Positions 32,450 to 40,751 of a stretch of DNA of 40,908 bases are shown piece after piece. The notes under the pieces were generated by a model. That model saw only the letters and a list, made by a program, of their open reading frames with translations, had not been told where the DNA came from and made no database searches. Position 1 is the first letter of the stretch; the number at the start of each line of letters is the position of its first letter. The position numbers were made by a program, and so were the translations under genes. This stretch comes from Alistipes sp. (GTDB lineage Bacteria > Bacteroidota > Bacteroidia > Bacteroidales > Rikenellaceae). The stretch is from positions 1 through 40,908 of the forward strand of contig JAFZFX010000034.1 in assembly GCA_017555695.1 (NCBI GenBank), written 5' to 3'.

Positions 32450-34273
32450 TTATTCGGTCTCTTCGCTCTTTAGCATCTGCAATCGCGACTCCACCAACTC
32501 CTTATCCTCGCCATTCTGCAGGGCTCGTTTCCAATATATCTCGGCCATAAACTTATCGCCCAGCGCAAAGAGTATGTCGCCGTAGTGCAACGCCAGCGTG
32601 GGGCTGTTCGAGCGGTCTAACGACAGCGCCTGACGCATATATGTGCGGGCATCCTCATAACGCTCCAACTTGTAGAGTATCCAGGCGTATGTGTCTATGA
32701 ATGTCGAGTTACCCTTCTTCAGGTCGATGGCCCTCTTCGACATCTCCAACGCCTGCTCCAGGTCACGCCCCTCCTCGCTCAGGTAGTAGGCGTAGTTGTT
32801 CAGCACCGACGGGTTGTCGCCCCACAGCTCCAGCGACTTGCGGTATGCCTCATAGCACTTCACCATCGCCTTCTTCGGCTTGATCTTTATCTTATACTCC
32901 GTGGTGTCGGCCTTCAGTCGCTTGGTCTCGGCCATAGCGTGGTAGGTGTCGCCGATGTAGCCCCACAACTCGCCACTCAGCGTGTCGCTCTGGCTGTGTA
33001 CCATCGCCTGCTCAAAGCTCTTGATGGCTCCGTGCAGGTCACCCTTGCCGTAGAGGCGGTTGGCGCGTCGTATGTAGAGTATGGGGTTTGTCGAGAACTG
33101 CTTGGTGGCCCGATCGACATATATATCCACCGAGTCTGCACGGTGCATATACTCCTCGATGTCGATGACAGCCATATAGTAATCCAACTGCGGCGGCTCG
33201 TCGTCGAGATGCTCCTTGAAGTGAGTGAGAGCCGTCTCGAGGTCGCCACCCGCCAGCAGATGGTCGCCGTAGATATCCACAGCCTGCTTCTCCTTGGGGT
33301 TTTGTATCAGATAGGTCGAAATCAAACGCCCTATGGCAAAGTAGTTCTCGCCGTAGAATTTGTTGTTGTCGGTGAGTCGTTTGAGCAGTTGCAGTTTGCG
33401 CTCGGCCGAGAATTCACGCTGCTCGAACATACGCTGCAGCGTTGCGAGATACTCCTTGGTGTCGTTCTTGTGCAGTGCGTAGTCAGAGTAGGCACCCAAC
33501 GCCTTGAGGTTGGTCGAGTCCATCTCTATCGTACGCTTGAATGTAGCCTTGGCCAGCGAGTCGCGCCCTGCGGCGGCGTAGGTCTCAGCCAGGCCTAAGA
33601 TGTTCTCCTGCTCGTATGGGGCATCATCCACCGCACGCTGAGCCTCCTCGATGGCGCGGTCGTACTGCTGTGTTGTGAGCAGTAGGTGGCGCTTCAGTTC
33701 GCTCAGGTAGGGAATCTTACCCAGTCGCATATCCGCCGAATCCAGCACGGCAATGGCCGATATGGGCTGCCCGGTCTGCTGGTAGAGAATCGAGAGTATG
33801 CGATAGACATCGGGGTTTTTGTTGTCCATACGCATCATTCGTCGGTAGATGGGCAGTGCCTCCTGCAGGCGTGATGATACAATCAGTGTCTGCGCGTATA
33901 GGCTTGTGTACCAACGGCTTGTGGTGTCCGACAGATAGGCCTTGCGAGCCAACTCTATCGCCTCGGCATCGTTTATGCCAGCCTCCATCGTTTGCGACGC
34001 CAACTCATAGAGGGCGGGCGAGTAGGTGCTGTCGATGTCGATAGCCTCGCGCAGGAGTTTGCGTGATGCCACCGAGTCGTGGTGTATGATTAACTTCTTT
34101 AACCCCTCGGTGTATTTATATACGGCACGCAGCGAATCGGGGATGTTGAGTTGTGGTTTCTCCTTCTCTGTAGAGTCGTCAGACTGGGTGGTTTGAGCCA
34201 TAGTGGTGGCTGTCGTTGCCACTACGAGCAACAACCCCACAACCATCAAACTCACTCTCTTCCACAACCCCAT
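32450..34273 (-). CDS. Secreted tetratricopeptide-repeat protein
   Basis: A 607-residue protein with signal peptide ending TTMAQ (cleavage near 27) and TPR helices over almost all the rest. Clear repeat units include YSPALYELASQTMEAG, NPDVYRILSILYQQTGQP, YEQENILGLAETYAAAGR, NPILYIRRANRLYGKGDLH and NPSVLNNYAYYLSEEGRDLE. It is probably periplasmic and acts as a protein-binding scaffold. Homologues commonly lie just before an EnvC-like gene in Bacteroidetes, as here, pointing to the cell wall or division. It follows pheS by 28 nt, so the two are likely co-transcribed. Confidence 0.85.
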   Translation of the reverse strand: MGLWKRVSLMVVGLLLVVATTATTMAQTTQSDDSTEKEKPQLNIPDSLRAVYKYTEGLKKLIIHHDSVASRKLLREAIDIDSTYSPALYELASQTMEAGINDAEAIELARKAYLSDTTSRWYTSLYAQTLIVSSRLQEALPIYRRMMRMDNKNPDVYRILSILYQQTGQPISAIAVLDSADMRLGKIPYLSELKRHLLLTTQQYDRAIEEAQRAVDDAPYEQENILGLAETYAAAGRDSLAKATFKRTIEMDSTNLKALGAYSDYALHKNDTKEYLATLQRMFEQREFSAERKLQLLKRLTDNNKFYGENYFAIGRLISTYLIQNPKEKQAVDIYGDHLLAGGDLETALTHFKEHLDDEPPQLDYYMAVIDIEEYMHRADSVDIYVDRATKQFSTNPILYIRRANRLYGKGDLHGAIKSFEQAMVHSQSDTLSGELWGYIGDTYHAMAETKRLKADTTEYKIKIKPKKAMVKCYEAYRKSLELWGDNPSVLNNYAYYLSEEGRDLEQALEMSKRAIDLKKGNSTFIDTYAWILYKLERYEDARTYMRQALSLDRSNSPTLALHYGDILFALGDKFMAEIYWKRALQNGEDKELVESRLQMLKSEETE

Positions 34274-34301
34274 CCTCGTATTTAATTTTTATTAACTCCG
34301 C

Positions 34302-35345
34302 CTACAGCGCAGAATCAAACTGGTGCAGGAATCGTACATCGTTCTCGAAGTAGAGGCGCAAGTCCTTGACGCCATACTTGAGCATTGTGATACGCTCAAC
34401 ACCCATACCAAAGGCGAAGCCTGAGTACTTCTTCGAGTCGATACCGCTGGCCTCCAATACATTGGGATCTACCATACCGCAACCCATAATCTCCAACCAG
34501 CCAGTGCCCTTACATACATTACAGCCCTTGCCACCGCAGAGGTTGCACGATACATCCACCTCGGCCGAAGGCTCGGTGAAGGGGAAGTATGAGGGACGCA
34601 TACGAATCGTAGCCGACTCGCCGAACATCTCCTTGGCGAAGTAGAGAATCGACTGCTTCATATCGGCAAACGATACATTCTCGTCGATGTAAAGACCCTC
34701 CACCTGGTGGAAGATGCAGTGTGCGCGGTATGAGATAGCCTCGTTACGGAACACGCGGCCCGGGCATACGATGCGGATGGGCGGCTTCTGGTGCTCCATA
34801 GCGCGTACCTGGATTGACGATGTGTGGGTACGCAGCAACAAATCCTTCACATTGGGCTCGTTAGAGTTCTTCTCCACGAAGAATGTATCCTGCATATCGC
34901 GTGCGGGGTGCGATGCGGGGAAGTTCAGCGCCGAGAATACATGCCAGTCGTCCTCAATCTCGGGACCCTCGGCTACGGTGTAACCCAGGCGCGAGAAGAT
35001 ATCTACAATCTGGTTCTTGACGATTGAAATCGGGTGACGGGTACCGTCAGCCGCAGCCGAACCGGGGCGTGTCATATCGCCCACTGCAGCAACCTTTGCC
35101 GATGAATTGTCGGCAAGTGTAGCTTTGAGTGTATTCACGCGTTCCTGAGCAGCCTGCTTCAGGGCGTTAATCTTCTGACCTAACTCACGCTTCTGCTCGG
35201 CGGGTACGCTCTTGAACTCCTCCATCAGGCTGTTCAACTCACCCTTCTTGCCGAGAATCTTGATGCGGAAATCCTCCACTTCGGCAGCCGACTTGGGGGC
35301 GAACTCCTCTACTCGTTTGAGTAACTCTTCAATTTTGTTTATCAT
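34302..35345 (-). CDS. pheS: Phenylalanyl-tRNA synthetase alpha subunit
   Basis: Catalytic alpha chain of the alpha2-beta2 class II synthetase. The 347-residue protein has the N-terminal coiled coil (1-85), then class II motifs: GYTVAEGPEIEDDWHVF, HPARDMQDTFF (motif 1 region), RIVCPGRVFRNEAISYRAHCIFHQVEGL (motif 2) and GFAFGMGVERITML (motif 3). A Cys-rich insert CNLCGGKGCNVCKGTG near 275 is typical of many PheS. The ATG at 35345 is chosen; an upstream in-frame codon adds 22 residues that overlap the divergent promoters. pheT is not adjacent, which is usual in Bacteroidetes. Confidence 0.96.
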   Translation of the reverse strand: MINKIEELLKRVEEFAPKSAAEVEDFRIKILGKKGELNSLMEEFKSVPAEQKRELGQKINALKQAAQERVNTLKATLADNSSAKVAAVGDMTRPGSAAADGTRHPISIVKNQIVDIFSRLGYTVAEGPEIEDDWHVFSALNFPASHPARDMQDTFFVEKNSNEPNVKDLLLRTHTSSIQVRAMEHQKPPIRIVCPGRVFRNEAISYRAHCIFHQVEGLYIDENVSFADMKQSILYFAKEMFGESATIRMRPSYFPFTEPSAEVDVSCNLCGGKGCNVCKGTGWLEIMGCGMVDPNVLEASGIDSKKYSGFAFGMGVERITMLKYGVKDLRLYFENDVRFLHQFDSAL

Positions 35346-35351
35346 CTGTAT

Positions 35352-35382
35352 TTTGTGTTTTGTATATTTTTCAATATTTTTG
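35352..35382 (+). promoter_or_regulatory. Bacteroidetes promoter for the patatin-barrel gene
   Basis: TTTG (35352-35355), a 19-nt spacer and TATTTTTG (35375-35382) match the consensus exactly, 56 nt before the start codon. It lies inside the predicted 5' leader of the divergent pheS transcript. Confidence 0.65.
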
Positions 35383-35421
35383 TGCATACGCTGTGCGTGA
35401 TGCGACAGCATATATAACGCG

Positions 35422-35429
35422 CAAAGTTA
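35422..35429 (-). promoter_or_regulatory. Minus-strand -7 element for pheS
   Basis: TAACTTTG on the minus strand, 77 nt before the pheS start codon. The -33 box is not clear. Together with the plus-strand promoter it forms a pair of face-to-face overlapping transcription units. Confidence 0.5.
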
Positions 35430-35438
35430 CTAAAAAAT

Positions 35439-37877
35439 ATGAGAACGCTTCGTTTTTTTGCACTAATTCTGTCGTCGTTGGTGATAATGTTTGCCACTTT
35501 TTCGCCATCTGGGGTCGTTGCCGCGACCCGCAGCGGAGGTTTTGTGGCCTCGGCACACCCTGACGGCGAGGTGCATAATGTGGTCAAAAGTGAGCCAATC
35601 GAGGCCGACACGCTGTCTCCTATCTCAGGCCGTCTGGGTCTGGTGATGTCGGGCGGCGGCGCCAAAGGACTCTACCACATCGGCGTTATCAAGGCACTTG
35701 AGGAGAACTCCATCCCCATCGACTATGTGACGGGCACATCTATGGGTGCCATCATCGCAGCGCTCTACGCTTCGGGTTATTCGCCCGACGAGATGGCCGC
35801 CATCGTCACCTCGGGTGAGGTCGAGAAGTGGGTGTCGGGCAAGGTCGATGACAAGTACCGCTTCTACCACAACGAGCGCCCCGACTCGCCCGCGATGCTC
35901 TCGGTATATGCCGACATCAAGCGCGACACGCTCTCCAACCGCTCGTCGATGAATATCGCACTGCCCCGCTCGTTTGTCTCTACAGCACAGATAGATATGG
36001 CTCTGCTGTCGCTCCTGGCTGCCCCCTCGGCTGCCTGCGGTGGCGACTTCGACCGCCTGATGGTTCCCTTCCGCTGTATCGCCACCGATATGAACGCTCA
36101 CCAACCCGTTGAGATGCGTAGTGGCGACCTGCCCTTTGCCGTCCGTGCCTCGATGGCCTACCCGATGCTCTTCCGCCCCGTGGTGGACGACGAGGGTCGT
36201 GTGCTGATTGATGGCGGCTGCTACGACAACTTCCCGTGGCGCATTATGCAGCAGGACTTCGACCCCGACTTCTTCATCGGCTCGCAGTGCCTCAATGGCA
36301 ACGAACACTCCACCCAGCACTCCTCAATCGAGAAGCAGGTGATGTCGCTGGTGACGATGCCTACCGACTACTCACTGCCCGAAGGTAAGGGCGTGATTAT
36401 CAAGCGTAATGTGGACGCTGGTATCATCGACTTCGCCGCGGCCGACCATACCATCGAGTCTGGATATGCGGATGCTATGGCTATGATGCCCGAACTGCTC
36501 GCCCGCTTCACTTCGCGCCGCTCACCCGAGGAGGTTGCCCGCACACGCGAGGCCTTCCGTGAGCGTTGCCCCGAGTTGGTGGTCAGCGGTGGTGATATCA
36601 AGGGTCTCCGCCCCCGCCAGAAGCACTACGCAAGTACACTACTCGACTTCCACAAGCCTCGCCGCGACTCTATCGACCGCCCGACATACAGTTTCGACAA
36701 GATGCGCGAGCGTTACTTCTCGCTGATGGCTACCGAGGATTTTTCTATAAACTCATTCCCGAGGATGGAGTATGATTCTCTGTATGAGGATTTTAATCTC
36801 ACCTTCGACCTCTCTGTCAAGCCCAAGGTGCGTTACTCAATCGGTGGTAACCTCTCCTCTACGGCCTACAACCAGGTCTATATCGGTGCCAACTACTTCT
36901 CGGTGGGTAACACCGCCCAGAGCGGCTATGCCGAGTTGTTGCTCGGTCCTATCTCGGCCATCGCCCGTGTGGGTGGCCGCACCGTATTCTTGGGTCGCGT
37001 GCCCACATACCTCGACTACGCAGGTTTCATCTCGCGTCGCTCGACACTGCACGGCTCATTCGGTAATGTCACACCCGCTCGCAACATCATTCCAGCCCGC
37101 ACGCTGGAGACCTACCTCTCGCTAACCTATGGTATAGCCACCACACGCAAGAGCATACTCGAATTTACAACAAATACGGGCTACAACTTCTTCTCATACG
37201 AGGATACCTACGACCAGCCCCACGACCCCCACACGCACGACCGCTTCCGCTTCGTCGCCTCGCGTCTGCAGTTTGAGCGCAGCTCACTCGATAAGATTAT
37301 ATACCCCACACGAGGCAACCGCCTCTCAATCTCGGGTATAGGCGTACACGGCCGCGACCGCTACGAGAATGCCGAACTCTTCGCTAATAAGCAGTGTGTG
37401 TCGGGTACACGCACCTGGGTGGGTGCAAAGCTCAAGTGGGAACACTACCCAGGCGACTGGCGCCGCTCCTGGTTCTCGGTGGGCTACAACCTCGAGGCTG
37501 TATTCACCAACCACCCCCGCTTCGGCAACAGCTACTCGACCATCCTCTCGTCACCCCACTATGCGCCTACGCCCCACTCGAAGATGGTCTTTATGCCCGA
37601 GTTCTATGCCAACCGCTATGTGGCTATGGGTGTGATGCCCACATTCCTCATTACGCGCAACCTCTACCTGCGTGGCGGAGTATATGCTATGATGCGCGAC
37701 GCAACGAAAGTGGATGATTATCTGCACTATATCACAGATTTGTCATTCGTCTATCACACCCGCATCGGCCCCGTGTCGCTGGCCGTAACCAAGTACAACT
37801 ACACCTCAGCCGACGACCTCTATGTAACCTTCAACTTCGGTTACCCCATCTTCGGCAAACGAGGACTGTTCTACTAA
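35439..37877 (+). CDS. Patatin-like phospholipase fused to an outer-membrane beta-barrel
   Basis: An 812-residue secreted protein. A signal peptide (about 1-29) is followed by a patatin domain (about 64-370). Its oxyanion loop is SGGGAKG (71-77), the nucleophile Ser101 lies in GTSMG, and the catalytic Asp258 is in LIDGGCYDN. A POTRA-like linker follows (about 400-450), and the remaining 360 residues are beta strands of a BamA/FhaC-type barrel with the conserved RGNRLSISG-like turn, ending FGKRGLFY. This is the layout of type Vd autotransporters such as PlpD, in which the barrel puts the lipase at the surface. In Bacteroidetes the released or surface form has not, to my knowledge, been settled. 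It has its own promoter, divergent from pheS. Confidence 0.88.
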   Translation: MRTLRFFALILSSLVIMFATFSPSGVVAATRSGGFVASAHPDGEVHNVVKSEPIEADTLSPISGRLGLVMSGGGAKGLYHIGVIKALEENSIPIDYVTGTSMGAIIAALYASGYSPDEMAAIVTSGEVEKWVSGKVDDKYRFYHNERPDSPAMLSVYADIKRDTLSNRSSMNIALPRSFVSTAQIDMALLSLLAAPSAACGGDFDRLMVPFRCIATDMNAHQPVEMRSGDLPFAVRASMAYPMLFRPVVDDEGRVLIDGGCYDNFPWRIMQQDFDPDFFIGSQCLNGNEHSTQHSSIEKQVMSLVTMPTDYSLPEGKGVIIKRNVDAGIIDFAAADHTIESGYADAMAMMPELLARFTSRRSPEEVARTREAFRERCPELVVSGGDIKGLRPRQKHYASTLLDFHKPRRDSIDRPTYSFDKMRERYFSLMATEDFSINSFPRMEYDSLYEDFNLTFDLSVKPKVRYSIGGNLSSTAYNQVYIGANYFSVGNTAQSGYAELLLGPISAIARVGGRTVFLGRVPTYLDYAGFISRRSTLHGSFGNVTPARNIIPARTLETYLSLTYGIATTRKSILEFTTNTGYNFFSYEDTYDQPHDPHTHDRFRFVASRLQFERSSLDKIIYPTRGNRLSISGIGVHGRDRYENAELFANKQCVSGTRTWVGAKLKWEHYPGDWRRSWFSVGYNLEAVFTNHPRFGNSYSTILSSPHYAPTPHSKMVFMPEFYANRYVAMGVMPTFLITRNLYLRGGVYAMMRDATKVDDYLHYITDLSFVYHTRIGPVSLAVTKYNYTSADDLYVTFNFGYPIFGKRGLFY

Positions 37878-37887
37878 ATTAAGAATT

Positions 37888-37941
37888 TCATTAAGCGAGA
37901 AAGCTTCTCTTGCTGATTAATAGTGTCCCACAACCGTTAGA
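37888..37941 (+). repeat. Family C repeat copy 8
   Basis: Starts CATTAAGCGAGAAAGC and ends GTGTCCCACAACCGTTAG. It pairs head to head with copy 9. Confidence 0.8.
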
Positions 37942-37961
37942 AAGAGATTAACAAAATACCA

Positions 37962-38013
37962 TTCACGGCTGTGGGACACTATCCATTAGCGTTATGAGGA
38001 TACTCATTTAATA
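37962..38013 (-). repeat. Family C repeat copy 9
   Basis: Inverted relative to copy 8, with ACGGCTGTGGGACAC near the centre. The two copies together make a long imperfect palindrome between the patatin gene and the natA leader. Confidence 0.8.
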
Positions 38014-38033
38014 AAAAAATAAAAATGGGGTTT

Positions 38034-38067
38034 TTTGTGAAAAAATCTCTCATTTTTTGTAATTTTA
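38034..38067 (+). promoter_or_regulatory. Probable promoter for the natAB leader
   Basis: TTTG (38034-38037), 22 nt, then TAATTTTA (38060-38067). The last base of the -7 box and the spacer length are off consensus, so confidence is moderate. Transcription would start about 180 nt before natA. Confidence 0.4.
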
Positions 38068-38249
38068 CGAGGAGGTTTGGCGACTAATATAGTGGAGGAT
38101 GCGAGAGCCACAGCGTAAGGACGCGAGGAAAAGCACAAAAATAGCAAGTAGGCAAACCGCAAAAAAACGCAAAACCTCGCGAGCAGGCCTACGCGCCGAA
38201 AACCTCTCCCGCAAGCCCCTTCATTGGACGAAAATATAGTTAATGAAAA
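38068..38249 (+). promoter_or_regulatory. Structured leader or small RNA upstream of natA
   Basis: The outer stem pairs GAGGTTT-GGCG (38072-38082) with CGCC-GA-AAACCTC (38194-38206). Inside it, GTGG/CCAC forms a small hairpin (38092-38111). CGCGAGG (38122-38128) pairs with CCTCGCG (38175-38181), and GTAGGC (38148-38153) with GCCTAC (38187-38192). The last two pairings interlock, giving a pseudoknot. The element is GC-rich against an AT-rich surround. It resembles no RNA class I know. A 46-codon open frame of strongly basic composition (38099-38239) overlaps it and is the competing explanation. Confidence 0.35.
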
Positions 38250-39173
38250 ATGAATATCTTACAGATTGAGAATGTAACCAAGCGTTACTCGAACCATACG
38301 GCGCTCGACGATGTGTCGTTGAGTGTGCCGCGCGGCTCCATATACGGACTGCTGGGCCCCAATGGCGCGGGCAAGACCACGCTCATACGCGTCATCAACC
38401 ACATCACACTGCCCGACGCAGGTCGTGTGCTCTTCGATGGGCACACCATCACCGACGAGGATATCTACCACATCGGCTATCTGCCCGAAGAGCGTGGCCT
38501 CTACAAGAAGATGAAGGTGGGCGAGCAGGCTCTCTTCTTCGCGCGACTGAAGGGTCTTTCGCGTCGCGAGGCGTTGCAGCGCCTGAAGAAGTGGTTTGTA
38601 CGCTTCGGCATCGAGAGCTGGTGGGACAAGAAGGTCGAGGATCTCTCGAAGGGTATGGCCCAGAAGGTGCAGTTCATCACTACGGTGCTGCACGAGCCCA
38701 AGTTGTTGATTTTCGACGAGCCCTTCTCGGGTTTCGACCCCATCAACGCCAACATCCTCAAGCAGGAGATTCTGCGCCTAAGGGATGAGGGTGCGACGGT
38801 GATATTCTCTACCCACAATATGTCGAGCGTCGAGGAGATTTGCGACCATATCACGCTGATTAACAAGTCGCACAACATCCTCTCGGGCTCGGTTGAGGAG
38901 GTGCGCCGCCGCTTTGGCGACAATATCTTCGAGGTGGTCTATCGCACCGAGGGCGGACTCTTCGAGAGCGCTATTGAGCCCGTGGCCGAACTCTTCTCTA
39001 CGACCGAGATGCCCGACACTCCCTACTCCGTATCGCGCATACGCCTCAAGGATGGCGCAACCGTTAGAGAGAGCATCGCGCTGGCCAACGAGAAGGTAGA
39101 GTTGCGCTCGTGGAGTGAGGTGATACCGAGTATGAACGACATATTCATCCGCGCTGTCGAGGGTAAATTGTAA
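38250..39173 (+). CDS. ABC transporter ATP-binding protein (NatA-like)
   Basis: A 307-residue ATPase that powers the membrane protein encoded next. Walker A is GPNGAGKTT (36-44), the Q-loop region is GYLPEERGLYKKM, the signature is DLSKGMAQK, Walker B is LLIFDEPFSGFDP and the H-loop is STHNMSSVEEICD. The C-terminal 80 residues form the regulatory extension seen in NatA and related ATPases. The YLPEERGLY motif is typical of the NatA group (Na+ export) and of some drug exporters. It is translated with natB (27-nt gap). The substrate is not proven. Confidence 0.9.
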   Translation: MNILQIENVTKRYSNHTALDDVSLSVPRGSIYGLLGPNGAGKTTLIRVINHITLPDAGRVLFDGHTITDEDIYHIGYLPEERGLYKKMKVGEQALFFARLKGLSRREALQRLKKWFVRFGIESWWDKKVEDLSKGMAQKVQFITTVLHEPKLLIFDEPFSGFDPINANILKQEILRLRDEGATVIFSTHNMSSVEEICDHITLINKSHNILSGSVEEVRRRFGDNIFEVVYRTEGGLFESAIEPVAELFSTTEMPDTPYSVSRIRLKDGATVRESIALANEKVELRSWSEVIPSMNDIFIRAVEGKL

Positions 39174-39200
39174 TTTGAAACCATTAAGCAACAGTAAGTT

Positions 39201-40517
39201 ATGAACAAGATAGGAATAATCATCGCCCGCGAATTCAACGAGCGAGTGCGCAAAAAGTCATTCATCATCACCACGCTGCTGATGCCCGTGCTGATGCTGG
39301 GTCTGATGGCCGCACCGGCGCTGATAATGCTCTTTGCCAAGGGCGAAACGAAGAATATTGTGGTTATAGACGAGTCGGCCATTATCGTGCCGCAACTCAC
39401 CGAGAACGAGGAGGTGAACTTCTCTGTGCTCGATGTGACCCTCGACGAGGCCCGCTCCGATGCCGACATCTTCGGCGTGCTGTGGATAGGCGAGGATGTG
39501 GTGGAGAACCCCTCGAGCGTGAAACTATACACCAACTCATCGTCGTCGATGTCGCTCGAGAGCAGTATCTCGTCACAGTTGGAGCGCATCATCGAGCGCG
39601 AAAGACTCAAGCGCTACGATATCGAGAACCTGGAGCAGATTATCGAAGATGTGAAGGTCAAGGTCTCGCTCACCACCTTCCGCAATGACCAGTCGGTGGA
39701 TGGCGTAGCCGAGGAGGCTACATCGTCGGAGATAGCCTATATAATGGGCCTGGCGTTGGGAATGATGCTCTATATGTTCCTTATCATCTATGGCTCGATG
39801 GTTATGACCTCGGTAATCGAGGAGAAGGGCTCGCGTGTGCTGGATGTGCTGGTGTCGAGTGTCAGCCCCTTCCAGCTGATGCTGGGTAAGATTCTGGGCG
39901 TGGCAGCGGTGGCCGTTACGCAGGTGGCCATCTGGGGTGTGCTGGTGTGCGGAATAGGAGCTGCGGCTCTGCCCTCGCTTATGCCCGAGGATGTGATGCA
40001 GACCGTCGAGGCCGTAAATGCTGGCCAGATGACCTCTGTCGAGGCCGATATAGATGCCGACCTGCTCTCGGTAGTGTCGCTGGCAACAGATATAGGCGGC
40101 CTGGTGATGATATTCGTATGGTTGGCGCTGTTCCTGGTGGGAGGCTTCCTCTTCTACTCGGCGATGTTCGCCGCCGCAGGCTCGGCCGTGGACTCGATAC
40201 AAGATGCCAGCCAGCTGCAGACACCCATTATGGTGCCTATAATCGTGGGTCTGATGCTCTCGATGACCGTCGCCACCGACCCCAACTCGGCGCTGGCTGT
40301 GTGGAGCTCGATTATACCCTTCACCTCGCCCGTGGTGATGATGGCGCGCGTGCCCTATAACATCCCCACCTGGCAGATAATCCTGTCGCTTGTACTGCTC
40401 TACGCCTCGGTGGTGGCAATGGCGTGGGCCGCCGGCAAAATCTACCGCGTCGGCATCTTTATGCACGGCAAGAAACCCACCTTCAAGGAACTCCTCTCGT
40501 GGATGAAACAGTCATAA
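39201..40517 (+). CDS. ABC-2 type permease (NatB-like)
   Basis: A 438-residue membrane component. One helix at about 20-46 follows an amphipathic start (IIAREFNERVRKKSFIITT, typical of NatB). A large extracytoplasmic domain follows (about 50-175), then five further helices from about 178 to 425, with EEKGSRVLDVLVSSVSPFQLMLGKILG (about 210-236) as the coupling segment. The EEK-x-R-x-x-D/E-x-L-x-S motif marks the family. With the ATPase before it this should form an exporter; Na+ is the family's known substrate, but lipid or peptide export is equally possible in Bacteroidetes. Confidence 0.88.
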   Translation: MNKIGIIIAREFNERVRKKSFIITTLLMPVLMLGLMAAPALIMLFAKGETKNIVVIDESAIIVPQLTENEEVNFSVLDVTLDEARSDADIFGVLWIGEDVVENPSSVKLYTNSSSSMSLESSISSQLERIIERERLKRYDIENLEQIIEDVKVKVSLTTFRNDQSVDGVAEEATSSEIAYIMGLALGMMLYMFLIIYGSMVMTSVIEEKGSRVLDVLVSSVSPFQLMLGKILGVAAVAVTQVAIWGVLVCGIGAAALPSLMPEDVMQTVEAVNAGQMTSVEADIDADLLSVVSLATDIGGLVMIFVWLALFLVGGFLFYSAMFAAAGSAVDSIQDASQLQTPIMVPIIVGLMLSMTVATDPNSALAVWSSIIPFTSPVVMMARVPYNIPTWQIILSLVLLYASVVAMAWAAGKIYRVGIFMHGKKPTFKELLSWMKQS

Positions 40518-40540
40518 GGGAAAATTGAATGAAAGATTAT

Positions 40541-40572
40541 AGTCTGCTCGTTGTTTACGGGCAGACTTTTTT
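40541..40572 (+). terminator. Intrinsic terminator after natB
   Basis: AGTCTGCTCG (40541-40550) pairs with CGGGCAGACT (40558-40567), one G-T pair, a 7-nt loop, and T residues to 40572. Confidence 0.88.
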
Positions 40573-40575
40573 GTT

Positions 40576-40702
40576 GTCATTACGAAGGAGCGTAGCGACT
40601 GTGGTAACACTGTGAGTAAGCGAGGGCAGAATCAAACTTGTTTGAATTATACCGAGCAGGAGCAGGGAAAAGACACGAAGTGGATTAATCTCCTACTTTA
40701 GG
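40576..40702 (-). repeat. Family A repeat copy 13 (long form, one end lost)
   Basis: Starts GTCATTACGAAGGAGCG and contains the 88-nt core, then breaks off after AATCTCCTACTTTA, where other copies continue to the CAATGAC end. The break runs into a degenerate family C copy. Confidence 0.8.
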
Positions 40703-40715
40703 TCGGTGGGATGAG

Positions 40716-40750
40716 ATTGATTAGCGAGATAAGGTTCTTCAATTAATAAA
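40716..40750 (-). repeat. Family C repeat copy 10 (degenerate)
   Basis: GATTAGCGAGATAAGG and TTCAATTAATAAA correspond to the CATTAGCAAGAGGAG and CTCACTTAATAAA parts of other copies; the GTCCCAC end is missing. Confidence 0.45.
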
Positions 40751-40751
40751 T

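Noticed and set aside
38099-38239. A 46-codon basic open frame before natA
   Set aside because: GGAGG directly touches its ATG with no spacing, the product is almost only Lys/Arg/Ser/Ala, and the same bases form strong pairings. It is kept only as an alternative to the RNA reading.
285-40702. Family A to C repeats as insertion sequences with their own transposase
   Set aside because: Copies are at most about 170 bp with no coding capacity, and no transposase-like protein is encoded in the window.
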